Made by a program: the position numbers and the translations under genes. A DNA stretch of 64,000 nucleotides, taken from positions 2,563,136-2,627,135 of the forward strand of contig NZ_CH672376.1 of NCBI RefSeq assembly GCF_000153105.1. Direction: 5' to 3'. Positions 46,199 through 54,738 of the stretch are shown piece by piece. The first letter of the stretch is position 1. Every line of letters starts with the position of its first letter. The DNA is from Blastopirellula marina DSM 3645. Its GTDB lineage: Bacteria; Planctomycetota; Planctomycetia; Pirellulales; Pirellulaceae. The notes below the pieces were generated by a model. That model was given only the letters and a program-made list of their open reading frames with translations. It did no database searches and was not told the origin of the DNA.

Positions 46199-47866
46199 AT
46201 GGGAATCAAGCGACTTCGTCAGCGGAGAAAGCGATTGCGAAAACGGAACTCGGCGGTGCGCAGTGATTCGTCGCTGGAAGTTTTTGTTCACTGCCGCGAA
46301 TTGAGCGATCTCGACTCCGTCCTTTCGCAATTGCAAGCCGAGGGAGAATCGGTCCACGACATGCCGCTGCTGATCGACCGGATGTCGGCCATCGGATATC
46401 GCCCCGAACAGACGATCGCCATGCTCCACAAAATCATGAACCCCGACGACGAATGCGGCGGGGCGAGCTTGGAGCAGCCGCCTTCGAACGACGACACTTT
46501 GACCGACGCCGATGACGAAGATTTGTCAGGCGACGGAAAAACTCTCCAGCTCGATGCGACGAGCGACAGCCCGTTTCTGGAATTCACCACGGCGCAACTT
46601 GTCAACGAACAACCGCCGCGCGCGTGGCTAATGCCAGGCGTCCTGGCGCGGCACGAACCGGCGGTGATCGTCGGGCCGAGCAAGTGCATGAAGACGTCGC
46701 TGGCGGTCGATTTATGCAGTGCGTTAGCGAGCGGCGGCAAGTTCCTGGGGCAGTTCGCCGCCGAGCGTTCGTTTCGCGTCGGGTTCATCAGCGGCGAAGC
46801 GGGGCGACACTCGCTGGTCGAACTCGCGCGGCGCTGGAGCGAATCGAACAAAGTCGTTCCAGGCCAGCTGCCGAATTTGGTTTGGGCGCTGACGATGACC
46901 AGCGCAGCAGGCCCGGTGAACTTGAGTTACCTGCGCGACTGGATTTCGCGGCATCAGTTAGAGGTGGTCTTGATCGATCCGCTGCAACTGACGGCGCCGC
47001 GCGGAGCGAAGCAAGCGGCGCAGCTTGGCGAGTTGGTCCGCTGCTGTCTCGAAGCAGGCGCGACGCCGATTGTCTGTTGTCCGACGCGCCGATCGATCCC
47101 GCTGCGCGCCATGAAGATTGCCGACATCCAAAGCACCGGCTGTCAAGATTTCGCCCGGCAATGGATTTTGGTCAACCGCCGCCAACCGTACGAACCAGGC
47201 GGCGGTCGGCATCACCTCTGGCTGACGCTCGGCGGTAACGCAGGTCACAGCGGAGCATGGGGCGTCGATATCGACGAAGGTCGCCTGGAAGATCCGACCA
47301 GCCGCAAGTGGAACGTCACGCTGCACGAGGCGGAGTCGCTGCGCGGCGAAGCGGTCGAACAAGAGGTGCGCACGCAAGAGCAAAAGCTGCGATCCAAAAT
47401 TCGAATCGCGTGCAGGCGTCTCGATCCGGAGAGAGCGACCAAGTCCAAAATTCGCGAACAGAGCGGAATCAGTGGAACCAAATTCGCCCCAGTCTGGGAC
47501 GAGATGATCGCCGCCGGCGAAATCGTGGAGACGAGTCACCCGCAGGTAGGAGAACGCTGGGCCTATGCCCGCTATCACCTAGCCGATCGCGTAGCGCCGA
47601 CAGAAAAAAAGGATCCGGTCCAGTCCAACGTTTCAGTTCAGTCCCATGATCCTGTTCTGTCCAACGATTCTGTCCTGTCCAACGATTCTGTCCTGTCCAA
47701 CGATTCTGTCCTGTCCAACGATTCTGTCCTGTCCAACGATTCTGTCCAGTCCAACGATCCTGGCCTGTCCCATGATTCGGTCCTGTCCAAGTCTCCGAAG
47801 GTGCGAAGCCGTCGCGAGATTAACCGGCGACGAGCCAAAACAAAACGCCGCCTCGCCAAACGATAA
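46199..47866 (+). CDS. RepA-like AAA ATPase with repeat-bearing tail
   Basis: This encodes 555 residues. A basic N-terminus (GIKRLRQRRKRLRKRN) is followed by an acidic linker and an AAA_25/RepA-type ATPase domain from about residue 135. GPSKCMKTSLAVDL (about 159-172) is the nucleotide loop, in which Met occupies the usual second Gly position of GK[T/S]. VGFISGEAGRHSLVELARRW and LEVVLIDPLQL (Walker B) follow. The C-terminal winged-helix-like part SKIREQSGISGTKFAPVWDEMIAAG precedes ten hexapeptide repeats (SNDSVL type) and a basic end. Related proteins act as replicative helicases of plasmids and phages. ATG 46199 is the likely start. Confidence 0.8.
   Translation: MGIKRLRQRRKRLRKRNSAVRSDSSLEVFVHCRELSDLDSVLSQLQAEGESVHDMPLLIDRMSAIGYRPEQTIAMLHKIMNPDDECGGASLEQPPSNDDTLTDADDEDLSGDGKTLQLDATSDSPFLEFTTAQLVNEQPPRAWLMPGVLARHEPAVIVGPSKCMKTSLAVDLCSALASGGKFLGQFAAERSFRVGFISGEAGRHSLVELARRWSESNKVVPGQLPNLVWALTMTSAAGPVNLSYLRDWISRHQLEVVLIDPLQLTAPRGAKQAAQLGELVRCCLEAGATPIVCCPTRRSIPLRAMKIADIQSTGCQDFARQWILVNRRQPYEPGGGRHHLWLTLGGNAGHSGAWGVDIDEGRLEDPTSRKWNVTLHEAESLRGEAVEQEVRTQEQKLRSKIRIACRRLDPERATKSKIREQSGISGTKFAPVWDEMIAAGEIVETSHPQVGERWAYARYHLADRVAPTEKKDPVQSNVSVQSHDPVLSNDSVLSNDSVLSNDSVLSNDSVLSNDSVQSNDPGLSHDSVLSKSPKVRSRREINRRRAKTKRRLAKR
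47618..47797 (+). repeat. 18-bp minisatellite inside the ATPase gene
   Basis: Ten 18-bp units encode hexapeptides of the type VLSNDS. The five central units are almost identical at the DNA level (GTCCTGTCCAACGATTCT); outer units are diverged (VQSNVS, VQSHDP, GLSHDS, VLSKSP). The unit keeps the reading frame, so copy-number change would alter protein length without frameshift. Confidence 0.92.
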
Positions 47867-48342
47867 AGTCGATTCTGGCGCCAGGGCGACGGAAAAAATG
47901 GATCCTGTCCGGTCCTACGTTCTAAAGCCCAACGGGCTGTTCTAATCTAGACGTAGGGTCCGCTGTGCAGACCAGAAGCGTTGGAAAACTTGCAAGCAAT
48001 GCACAGGGCCGCTGGTCCGCTTCACGGGCCCTACTTTCTGGAGTCCAACGAGGGGGGATTGGGCCTGCTCGCCGAGCGCCAGCTGCAAGCATCGACAGCA
48101 GTTGATCCGACTGCCAAATTGAACGCCAGAAAGCCGGTATTCGGTAAATCCTGCAATCCTGGTTGTAAGTATGTACACCAACTGTCCAGGTTGCTATCAC
48201 GGGGTGAATTGCCGTAAGTGCATATGGGTTAATTGTTTGCGTTAATTCGTAAAGAGGTGGTTGGTCTTTGGCATGGCAAGTGCAAAGAATCCTTTCGCAA
48301 TCGCTTACCCAAGGATTTCTTCCAAACAAAGGAGTGTTTACG
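47867..48342. other. Intergenic region containing an imperfect palindrome
   Basis: This 476-bp region precedes csrA. At 47953-47973 and 48014-48034 lie GTAGGGTCCGCTGTGCAGACC-like arms (15 of 21 positions pair) around a 40-bp centre, an element that begins with GTAGGG as the array units at 45 kb do. The remainder should hold the csrA promoter. No gene was recognised. Confidence 0.5.
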
Positions 48343-48723
48343 ATGTTGGTCCTCACCCGGAAACAACAAGAAAAGATTCAGATCGGCGACGACATTGTGA
48401 TCACCATTTTGAAGGTGAAAGGCAATTCGATTCGCGTGGGGATTGAAGCGCCGAAGGACGTTCGAGTGGTTCGTGGAGAACTGCCCAAGTCAGAAGAACG
48501 GGCTCTGCCGGAAACTGCCGACAACGAGCAGACCACGGCGACGCAACCTGGTGAGGATAGCCAACCGGGCATCTCTCCCTTTCTGAGTAACCACCAAGAC
48601 TCGGACGATTATCGCGTTCTTTCGTTCCGCATTACGGCCGAAGAGCCGCAGCAAGAGCCGACGCAGTTTGAACGTCCGAAAGCTCGCGTGCAGACGATGC
48701 GTGAATTCATCGCGAATCGCTAG
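48343..48723 (+). CDS. csrA: CsrA-type RNA-binding regulator with C-terminal extension
   Basis: This encodes 126 residues. The first about 60 are a CsrA domain: [45 protein letters not shown]. CsrA dimers bind GGA motifs in mRNA leaders and control translation and stability. A 65-residue acidic, Gln/Pro-rich tail follows and ends [14 protein letters not shown]; most CsrA proteins are 60-75 residues, so the tail is unusual. ATG 48343 follows AAAGGAG. A second, shorter csrA lies at 53.5 kb. The upstream open frame is not used. Confidence 0.93.
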   Translation: MLVLTRKQQEKIQIGDDIVITILKVKGNSIRVGIEAPKDVRVVRGELPKSEERALPETADNEQTTATQPGEDSQPGISPFLSNHQDSDDYRVLSFRITAEEPQQEPTQFERPKARVQTMREFIANR

Positions 48724-48734
48724 GCGAAAACAAA

Positions 48735-48761
48735 GACGCCTGGTTCGACGCGCCAGGCGTC
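48735..48761. terminator. Terminator between csrA and the lipase-like gene
   Basis: GACGCCTGG and CCAGGCGTC form a perfect 9-bp stem with a 9-base loop between the converging genes. TTTT occurs a little downstream on the plus strand. Confidence 0.6.
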
Positions 48762-48778
48762 GCTAACGCTGCTTTTGA

Positions 48779-50869
48779 TCACCACGGTTTCTCGTTGGAC
48801 GGAGTCAACAGAGATGATTCAGGCATCGGCGGAGCGTAGGTCCCAGCAGGCGGGACGCCGTTTTGAATCGGCGTTGAATGCCCTGCTTGCATCACGGTGG
48901 AATTTGGAAACGCTGGATGAAGGGGAGCGCCTTGTTGCATCGCGGCGACATACTCCTGACGCAGTTCTTCGACATGGTCTCGTAGAATGCTGCGGACACG
49001 TAAGATGCTACGTGGATGTCGGTGAACATTATTGTGATCCGAAGTAACGACCAGTTCCGACGCCGCTTCATCCAAGTGAGCGCTTGCGTACTCGACCACT
49101 CCGTCACTTCTGCCGGCAAATGTGCCTAGCCATGTGTTTTGGTCGATCACCCCGATGACTGTGTGGTATTTCACCCACGGCGCCTTCGGCGCATCCAAGA
49201 TCTTGGGCAACACCGGAGAGTCGGGAGCCAGCGAATCAACGCTGGTTGCGACCGCTAACATCTCGTCGCGAAAGTAGTTGGGGTTGGCGGCTTTCAAGCG
49301 TTCTTCCGCAATGGTCAGCGACTCTGGCAGCGCAATCAAGTGCCGACCGAGCCATTTGGTCGCCGAGTTGGCGAAATCGCTGCCGCGATGCGGAGTTCCC
49401 AGCGTAATCACCTGACGGACCGACGGACTCGGCTCGAAGAAGAGCATGCTCATCAACTGCTGCTTGTCTTGGTCCGTCCCTTGCAACGCTTGCGGCGATT
49501 GATCGGTGACCAGCGTCCAAAAATCTTGTTGGCTATCGATGGTTTGCATGCGTGAAACAAGTCCGCCCATGCTATGCCCAATCAGCACCGATTGATCGAG
49601 CGCCAGCGCTTGATGTTTGGGATCGAGATCTTCCCGCGCCTTCTGCAAATCGCGACGGAATTGCGTGGCGCTGATCCAGAACGGTTCGCCAGTCGGGTAC
49701 AGATAGAACCAGAACTGGTAGTTGTCGCGGATCTCGGGCTGAGCGCGGAGATCGTTAAACATTTCCATCCAAGTGATCGGGCTCGACCACAACCCGTGAA
49801 CCATCACAACCGGAATCTTCTGCGGATCGTACGGTTCAAGCATATACAGCCCCTGCACCGCTTCGGTATGTCCGGGAAGCAGCAGTCCCCAGGTCGCGAG
49901 GTCGGTCTCGCGGAATTGCGGTTGATCGAGATAGTAGGCCAGCGGCGTGCTGATATCGGCTTCGAGCGGAGTCGTTTTGCGGCCGATCTTTACTTCGCTT
50001 TGCATCAGCGGATCGTAAAGTTCGATCTTGCAGAAGTGGACGGCGGCGCCCTGCTCTTGCTTTTGCGGCGTCACTTCCAAAAACGCCGTGAGCGGATAGG
50101 CCAGCCCCGGCGGCAGATACTTGTCTTCCGGCTTGCCGGTTTTGGCGCCTTTGCAGATCGCGATCAACGGTACGCCCAGTCCATATTGGCGATGTTGATT
50201 GCGGAGGCCATTCACTTCGTAGTCCGAGGCGAACTCAAAGTGATCAAAGTCTTCTGGATCCCAGCGTCCCGAAAGTTGCAGCGCGACTTGGAACTCGTGC
50301 CGCGGCGTATTGATGCGATAGACCGAGCCGGGGGTCAGTTTGCCTTGAGCGCGGACGATCCGTAGGGCCGCTTCGAGCGAACCGTTGTACAAATCGCATG
50401 CGCCCCGGAACTGGGGATCGTAAACATGGTCCTGACGCGAGAACTTGGGGTCAAACAGATAGTAGTAGGAATGGGCGGCGCTGGCGGCGAACAGCTCCAG
50501 CGCGGTCGCCTTCTTCCCGAGCGCTTCGGCTCGATTGCCGGCGATGTACGAAAGTTCGGCGTAGGCGTAGGTTTTCTCGGCAGTCGGCTCCAGCTCCAAC
50601 TCTTTGGCGAGTGCTTCGAGCGCCTCGCGATGATCGCCTTCGGCCAGTTTTTCGAGATCATATTGCCGCAGCAATTGCTTGGTGCGTTCGGTCGCTTGCG
50701 GACCCTGCCGCGAGAGCAGTTGCAGTTGCGCAGCGAGCGGATTGCGCGGAGTTTTGCGCACCGACTTCCAAGAAGAGCCGGCGCAACCGGTCGACAACAG
50801 CAGCACTGCGACCAGGCCGAGTGCGATGAGAGTGCGTACGTACGGTGTTGTATTTGTCTGTTTCGGCAT
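48779..50869 (-). CDS. Alpha/beta-hydrolase lipoprotein
   Basis: This encodes 696 residues. The signal peptide ends with the lipobox LLSTGC, so the protein is probably lipid-anchored. The N-terminal third is helical and TPR-like (LAEGDHREALEALAKELELEPTAEKTYAYAELSYIAGNRAEALGK). The C-terminal half is an alpha/beta-hydrolase: VVMVHGLWSSPITWMEM (oxyanion-hole HG), QSVLIGHSMGGLVSRMQ (nucleophile Ser in GHSMGG), then VITLGTPHRGSDFA and a late His in DHNNVHRHP. This is a lipase or esterase-type enzyme of the envelope. ATG 50869 follows a GGGGGA site. The frame extends 81 codons upstream into the divergent sulfatase region and is not used. Confidence 0.88.
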   Translation of the reverse strand: MPKQTNTTPYVRTLIALGLVAVLLLSTGCAGSSWKSVRKTPRNPLAAQLQLLSRQGPQATERTKQLLRQYDLEKLAEGDHREALEALAKELELEPTAEKTYAYAELSYIAGNRAEALGKKATALELFAASAAHSYYYLFDPKFSRQDHVYDPQFRGACDLYNGSLEAALRIVRAQGKLTPGSVYRINTPRHEFQVALQLSGRWDPEDFDHFEFASDYEVNGLRNQHRQYGLGVPLIAICKGAKTGKPEDKYLPPGLAYPLTAFLEVTPQKQEQGAAVHFCKIELYDPLMQSEVKIGRKTTPLEADISTPLAYYLDQPQFRETDLATWGLLLPGHTEAVQGLYMLEPYDPQKIPVVMVHGLWSSPITWMEMFNDLRAQPEIRDNYQFWFYLYPTGEPFWISATQFRRDLQKAREDLDPKHQALALDQSVLIGHSMGGLVSRMQTIDSQQDFWTLVTDQSPQALQGTDQDKQQLMSMLFFEPSPSVRQVITLGTPHRGSDFANSATKWLGRHLIALPESLTIAEERLKAANPNYFRDEMLAVATSVDSLAPDSPVLPKILDAPKAPWVKYHTVIGVIDQNTWLGTFAGRSDGVVEYASAHLDEAASELVVTSDHNNVHRHPRSILRVRSILRDHVEELRQEYVAAMQQGAPLHPAFPNSTVMQAGHSTPIQNGVPPAGTYAPPMPESSLLTPSNEKPW

Positions 50870-50997
50870 CGATCCGCCATCCCCCTGCCCTAGCGGAATT
50901 CCCAGAAGAGAACTGGACTCGCTAGTTTCGTCGGGGGACAATACGAATTCTTCCCACCCTACGTCAAGGCAATCTCCCCACCCTAATGAGGATTTCC

Positions 50998-52317
50998 ATG
51001 CACTTCTATCACTGCTGCCGTTCCTTACTGCTGGCGATCTGCCTGTGCGGTGGGGCCGTCGCGGCCGATGCTCCGCCGAACGTCGTATTGATCTTGTCCG
51101 ATGATCAGGCATGGACTGACTATGGTTTTATGGGGCATAAGACGATTCAGACCCCCAGTCTTGACCGCTTGGCGCGAGAGTCCCTGACTTTTACCCGCGG
51201 CTATGTGCCGGACAGCCTGTGTCGTCCGTCGCTAGCAACGATTATCTCGGGCCTTTATCCGCATCAGCATGGAATCGTGGGGAACGATCCTCCCAAGCAC
51301 GCCCAAGGAGAGAATTCCGCCGCGACGGACCCGCGCTATCAAACCGGCACGCGCAACGACTTTTTGCAGCACGTCGATCGGATGCCGAAACTGGCCGAGA
51401 TCCTTTCGCGTGAAAAAGGATACGTTTCGCATCAGTCAGGCAAATGGTGGGAAGGCAACTACGCGCGCGGCGGATTTGATGAAGGGATGACGCACGGCGA
51501 TATCACGCGCGGTGGTCGTCACGGCGACGTGGGACTGTCGATCGGTCGCCGGGGGATGAAACCGGTCTTTGACTTCGTGCGTCAGGCGAAAGCCGACGAC
51601 AAACCCTTCTTTGTTTGGTATGCGCCGTTTTTGCCTCACACGCCGCATACGCCGCCAGAACGGATCCTGGCCAAATATCGCGATAAAACTTCGAGTCTAC
51701 CGATCGCCAAATATTGGGCGATGTGCGAGTGGTTTGATGAGACGTGCGGCGAGCTGCTCGACTTTTTGGAAGCAGAAAAGGTCGCCGACAACACGATTGT
51801 GATTTACGTCTGCGATAACGGTTGGATCAATCAGGAGGACGCGAGCAAATACGCGCCGCGCTCGAAACGCTCGCAGTATGACGGCGGCACGCGCACGCCG
51901 ATCATGGTCCGTTGGCCAGGTCACGCGACGCCGGAGATCAACACGACCGAGCTGGCCAGTTCGATCGACATCGTGCCGACCGTCTTGGCGGCCGTTGGGA
52001 TCGAAAAAATGCCGGAGATGGAAGGGATTAATCTATTGGACGCCAAAGCGGTCGCCGCACGCGACGCGATCTATGGTGAGATTTTCGAGCATGACATTCG
52101 AGCGATGGACGATCCCGTCGCGAGCCTCCGCTTTCGCTGGGTCATCGACGGGCCGTGGAAATTAATCGTCCCCTATGCGCCCAACGAGCCGAAAGCGAAG
52201 ATCGAATTGTTTCAAGTCGTGAGCGACCCGCTGGAAGAATCGAATCGAGCGGCGAAAGAGCCGGAAGTGGTGAAACGATTGCAGGCGAAGCTGGACGCGT
52301 GGTGGCCGGCGCAGTGA
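50998..52317 (+). CDS. Exported sulfatase
   Basis: This encodes 439 residues with a signal peptide (YHCCRSLLLAICLCGGAVAA). The sulfatase fold is evident: NVVLILSDDQAWTDYGFMG (metal-binding DD), the active-site region PDSLCRPSLATIISGLYPHQHG with Cys75 as the likely formylglycine residue, KPFFVWYAPFLPHTPH, and IVIYVCDNGW. The motif is C-R-P-S-L where the usual formylglycine signature is C-x-P-x-R. Such sulfatases remove sulfate from polysaccharides outside the cytoplasm. ATG 50998 follows GAGGA and fits better than ATG 50986. It is coupled to the next gene by a GTGA overlap. Confidence 0.92.
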   Translation: MHFYHCCRSLLLAICLCGGAVAADAPPNVVLILSDDQAWTDYGFMGHKTIQTPSLDRLARESLTFTRGYVPDSLCRPSLATIISGLYPHQHGIVGNDPPKHAQGENSAATDPRYQTGTRNDFLQHVDRMPKLAEILSREKGYVSHQSGKWWEGNYARGGFDEGMTHGDITRGGRHGDVGLSIGRRGMKPVFDFVRQAKADDKPFFVWYAPFLPHTPHTPPERILAKYRDKTSSLPIAKYWAMCEWFDETCGELLDFLEAEKVADNTIVIYVCDNGWINQEDASKYAPRSKRSQYDGGTRTPIMVRWPGHATPEINTTELASSIDIVPTVLAAVGIEKMPEMEGINLLDAKAVAARDAIYGEIFEHDIRAMDDPVASLRFRWVIDGPWKLIVPYAPNEPKAKIELFQVVSDPLEESNRAAKEPEVVKRLQAKLDAWWPAQ

Positions 52318-53393
52318 GTGAATCGGACTCTCCTTCATCACCGCACTGGCCTCTTGCCGATGACGACGTACGCGACGCTTTGCTGGCCGCGTACGCCGAC
52401 GGCAGTTGGGGGAAATACCACGGCGCGTACGTTCCTCGTTGGGAAGCGGAACTGGCCGCCTATCACGCCGTGCCGCATGCGCTGACGTGCGCCTCGGGAA
52501 CGATCGCCGTTGAAATTGCGCTGCGCGCGTTGAATCTGCCGGAGAACGCTGAAGTCTTGCTGGCGGCGTACGACTTTGCCGGCAACTTTCGGGCAATCCA
52601 AGCGGCCGGTTTGCGGCCGGTACTAGTCGATTTGGCGCCCGATAGTTGGCGGATCGACACCGCTCAGATAGAAGCGGCGATCACGCCAGAGACGCACGGG
52701 ATCCTCGTTTCGCATTTGCATGGTGATCTGGCGGAGATGCCCAAGATCATGGAAATCGCCGAGCGCAATCAGTTGCAAGTCGTTGAAGACGCGTGTCAGT
52801 CGCCGGGAGCAATGATCGGTGATCGCAAAGCAGGAACCTGGGGAGATGTGGCGACGCTCAGCTTTGGCGGCAGTAAACTGTTGACCGCGGGCCGCGGCGG
52901 CGCCGTCATCACTTCGCGCGCTGACATCCAACAGCGAGCGAAGATTTTCTGCGAGCGCGGCAATCACGCGTTTCCCCTCAGCGAGTTGCAGGCAGCCGTT
53001 TTAAGTCCGCAACTAGCGAAACTCGACGCATGGAATCAGCGACGTACGGCGGCTGTGGCCCGACTGCGCGACGCGACTCGCAATTCGGCCTTCTGGATTT
53101 CTCCTGCGCCCTGCGAGGGAAACGCAGCGTACTACAAAGTGGGCTGGTTCCTCGCCGATCCGGCGACGCGCGCCGCGACGTCCGCTCGCTTGCGGGAAGC
53201 CAGCATTGCGGTCGACGCCGGTTTTCGCGGTTTTGCCCGCCGACCCTCTACGTGGTGCCGAAAAGTGGGTGCTCTGCCGCAGGCTCGGCGAGCGGCGGAA
53301 GCGACCGTGACGCTCCATCATCCGGTCTTGTTGGCCAGCGAAGCGGAACTGACGCGAACGATCGACGTGATCGCAGCACTCGCCGGTGCGTAA
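52314..53393 (+). CDS. DegT/DnrJ/EryC1 family PLP aminotransferase
   Basis: This encodes 359 residues from GTG 52314, which overlaps the sulfatase stop as GTGA, so translation is probably coupled. The family marks are ALTCASGTIAVEIALRAL, VLLAAYDFAGNFRAIQAAGLRPVLVDL, VVEDACQSPGAMIGDRKAGTWGDVATLSF and the PLP lysine in GGSKLLTAGRGGAV (Lys188), followed by NHAFPLSELQAAVL. These enzymes transaminate keto sugars or act in amino-sugar metabolism; a link with sulfated amino-glycan use is inferred from the coupling only. Confidence 0.88.
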   Translation: MSESDSPSSPHWPLADDDVRDALLAAYADGSWGKYHGAYVPRWEAELAAYHAVPHALTCASGTIAVEIALRALNLPENAEVLLAAYDFAGNFRAIQAAGLRPVLVDLAPDSWRIDTAQIEAAITPETHGILVSHLHGDLAEMPKIMEIAERNQLQVVEDACQSPGAMIGDRKAGTWGDVATLSFGGSKLLTAGRGGAVITSRADIQQRAKIFCERGNHAFPLSELQAAVLSPQLAKLDAWNQRRTAAVARLRDATRNSAFWISPAPCEGNAAYYKVGWFLADPATRAATSARLREASIAVDAGFRGFARRPSTWCRKVGALPQARRAAEATVTLHHPVLLASEAELTRTIDVIAALAGA

Positions 53394-53424
53394 GGCGCCA
53401 AAGTAGGGTCAAGAATGCAAACGA

Positions 53425-53446
53425 CCCGGCTTCCACCTTCGCCGGG
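53425..53446. terminator. Weak hairpin between DegT gene and second csrA
   Basis: CCCGGC and GCCGGG form a 6-bp stem over a 10-base loop between convergent gene ends. No T-run follows, and the role is uncertain. Confidence 0.35.
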
Positions 53447-53480
53447 CCATTTGACTGGAGATTGCACGGTTCTTCGCGGC

Positions 53481-53720
53481 TTAGCGGGCCACGGCGCTAA
53501 TCGGTAAGGTTTCCGACAGCATCTTATGCGTGGAAAGACAGCCCGGCTCTTCGGCTTCTTGCGCTTCTTCCGGGTCGAGAACCTCGCCTCGCAAGATGCG
53601 CACTTGATTGGGGGCTTCGATCCCCACGGTCACTCGGTTGCCCGAGATTCGGTTGATCACGATGGTTACGTTGTCACCCACGTGGATCGTCTCACCAATT
53701 TTTCGACTGAGGATTAACAT
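53481..53720 (-). CDS. csrA: CsrA-type RNA-binding regulator
   Basis: This encodes 79 residues, close to the normal CsrA size. The sequence MLILSRKIGETIHVGDNVTIVINRISGNRVTVGIEAPNQVRILRGEV is canonical, including the IEAP loop and the VRILR strand that contacts RNA. A 25-residue tail with one Cys follows. ATG 53720 follows AAGGAA. It is the second csrA in 5.4 kb and is closer to the consensus than the first. The two may regulate different mRNAs or form mixed dimers. Confidence 0.95.
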   Translation of the reverse strand: MLILSRKIGETIHVGDNVTIVINRISGNRVTVGIEAPNQVRILRGEVLDPEEAQEAEEPGCLSTHKMLSETLPISAVAR

Positions 53721-54225
53721 GTTTGGGTTCCTTCCAGGGATCGCTGGATAAGTGCGTTCTTCGCAAATTCAGGGGGGAGTAGGTTCGCGTCCGTCAGAAG
53801 GCGACGTTTCGCATTGACCTGCCCTCTAGTGAATGCAACCCGAAGGCCAAACTTGAAAAAATCTTCAATCAGAGCGTCGCTATATTCCGTAAGTGTTTGT
53901 CGTTAAGTCATTTACGTGAATTGTTTTTCGCGTGCAAACGTCGCTCGGACGCTATGGCGAACCTCTCGTGCCCGTCTCAATCTGAGACGGACTCTTCATT
54001 GTGAGAAGCTTTCGCGGGAGAAACTTGAAGAAAAATAAGAATTTTTGACCATAAACCGGCTCGGTTTACGCAACGAATATGGGTGGGAAGCGAATGCTCC
54101 TACCGCTGGTCGTTAGAAAGAAACGATATGGCCGTCACCGCCGGGTCTTCTAGAAAGTCGACCGCCTGCTTGCCGAACCAACCATTCGCGTATTACTATT
54201 TCAGAGGGGAACCTCAAAGGGTGGT
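53721..54225. other. Long intergenic region with hairpin
   Basis: This 505-bp AT-rich stretch separates csrA from the divergent gene at 54226 and must contain the csrA promoter. A perfect hairpin CCGTCTCA-ATC-TGAGACGG lies at 53972-53990. No gene or RNA family was recognised. Confidence 0.45.
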
Positions 54226-54696
54226 ATGAACTACTCAATTAGGATCACTCACGGCTCGAGTACTTCTTGTTTCTCCTCAAGGGATGGAATGGCTAAGGAG
54301 CAAGTTTTTCTGTGCGGAGTTCCCTACCGCATGACGTCCCGGGGGCCCGTTTTTTGTCTCACTTCCAATTCCAGTGGGGCTCGTTGGGGCTTCCATATGA
54401 CGCCCGACGAAACTGCGAACGGCGAGCAACTGCTCGATGCGCTCTCGCGGGACATTGGGTTGGGGTGCTCATTTCGTTTTACCGATCCGATCGACTCCTT
54501 TCCTACTTCGCGCAATGAAGTGCATGGGCATATTCAAGCCTATCTATTGCGGGTCGATGTCGAATACGCAATTTGGTCGCGCAGCTCCGAATTTCGCCGC
54601 CGCTGGTGTCTATCGGACGAAGCGCAGCTGCGGGTTCGCCGCAAGCCGATCCAGCGCTTGATTGACAACGCGGTCCGAAGACTCGAAAAAACGTAG
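54226..54696 (+). CDS. Degenerate Nudix-like protein
   Basis: This encodes 156 residues. The order CGVPYRMTSRGPVFCLTSNSSGARWGFHMTPDETANGEQLLDALSRDIGLG follows the strand-loop-helix pattern of a Nudix hydrolase, and FRRRWCLSDEAQLRVRRKPIQRLIDNAVRRLEK resembles the Nudix C-terminal end. The catalytic Nudix box REUxEE is absent: the helix reads LLDALSRDIGL, lacking the metal-binding Glu pair. It should therefore be inactive as a pyrophosphohydrolase and may bind a ligand. The ATG start lacks a strong ribosome-binding site (GGGGAACC is far upstream). Confidence 0.55.
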   Translation: MNYSIRITHGSSTSCFSSRDGMAKEQVFLCGVPYRMTSRGPVFCLTSNSSGARWGFHMTPDETANGEQLLDALSRDIGLGCSFRFTDPIDSFPTSRNEVHGHIQAYLLRVDVEYAIWSRSSEFRRRWCLSDEAQLRVRRKPIQRLIDNAVRRLEKT

Positions 54697-54738
54697 GCCC
54701 TGATTGACGGCCTCCGCTGCTCTCGTTGGAATCGTGCG

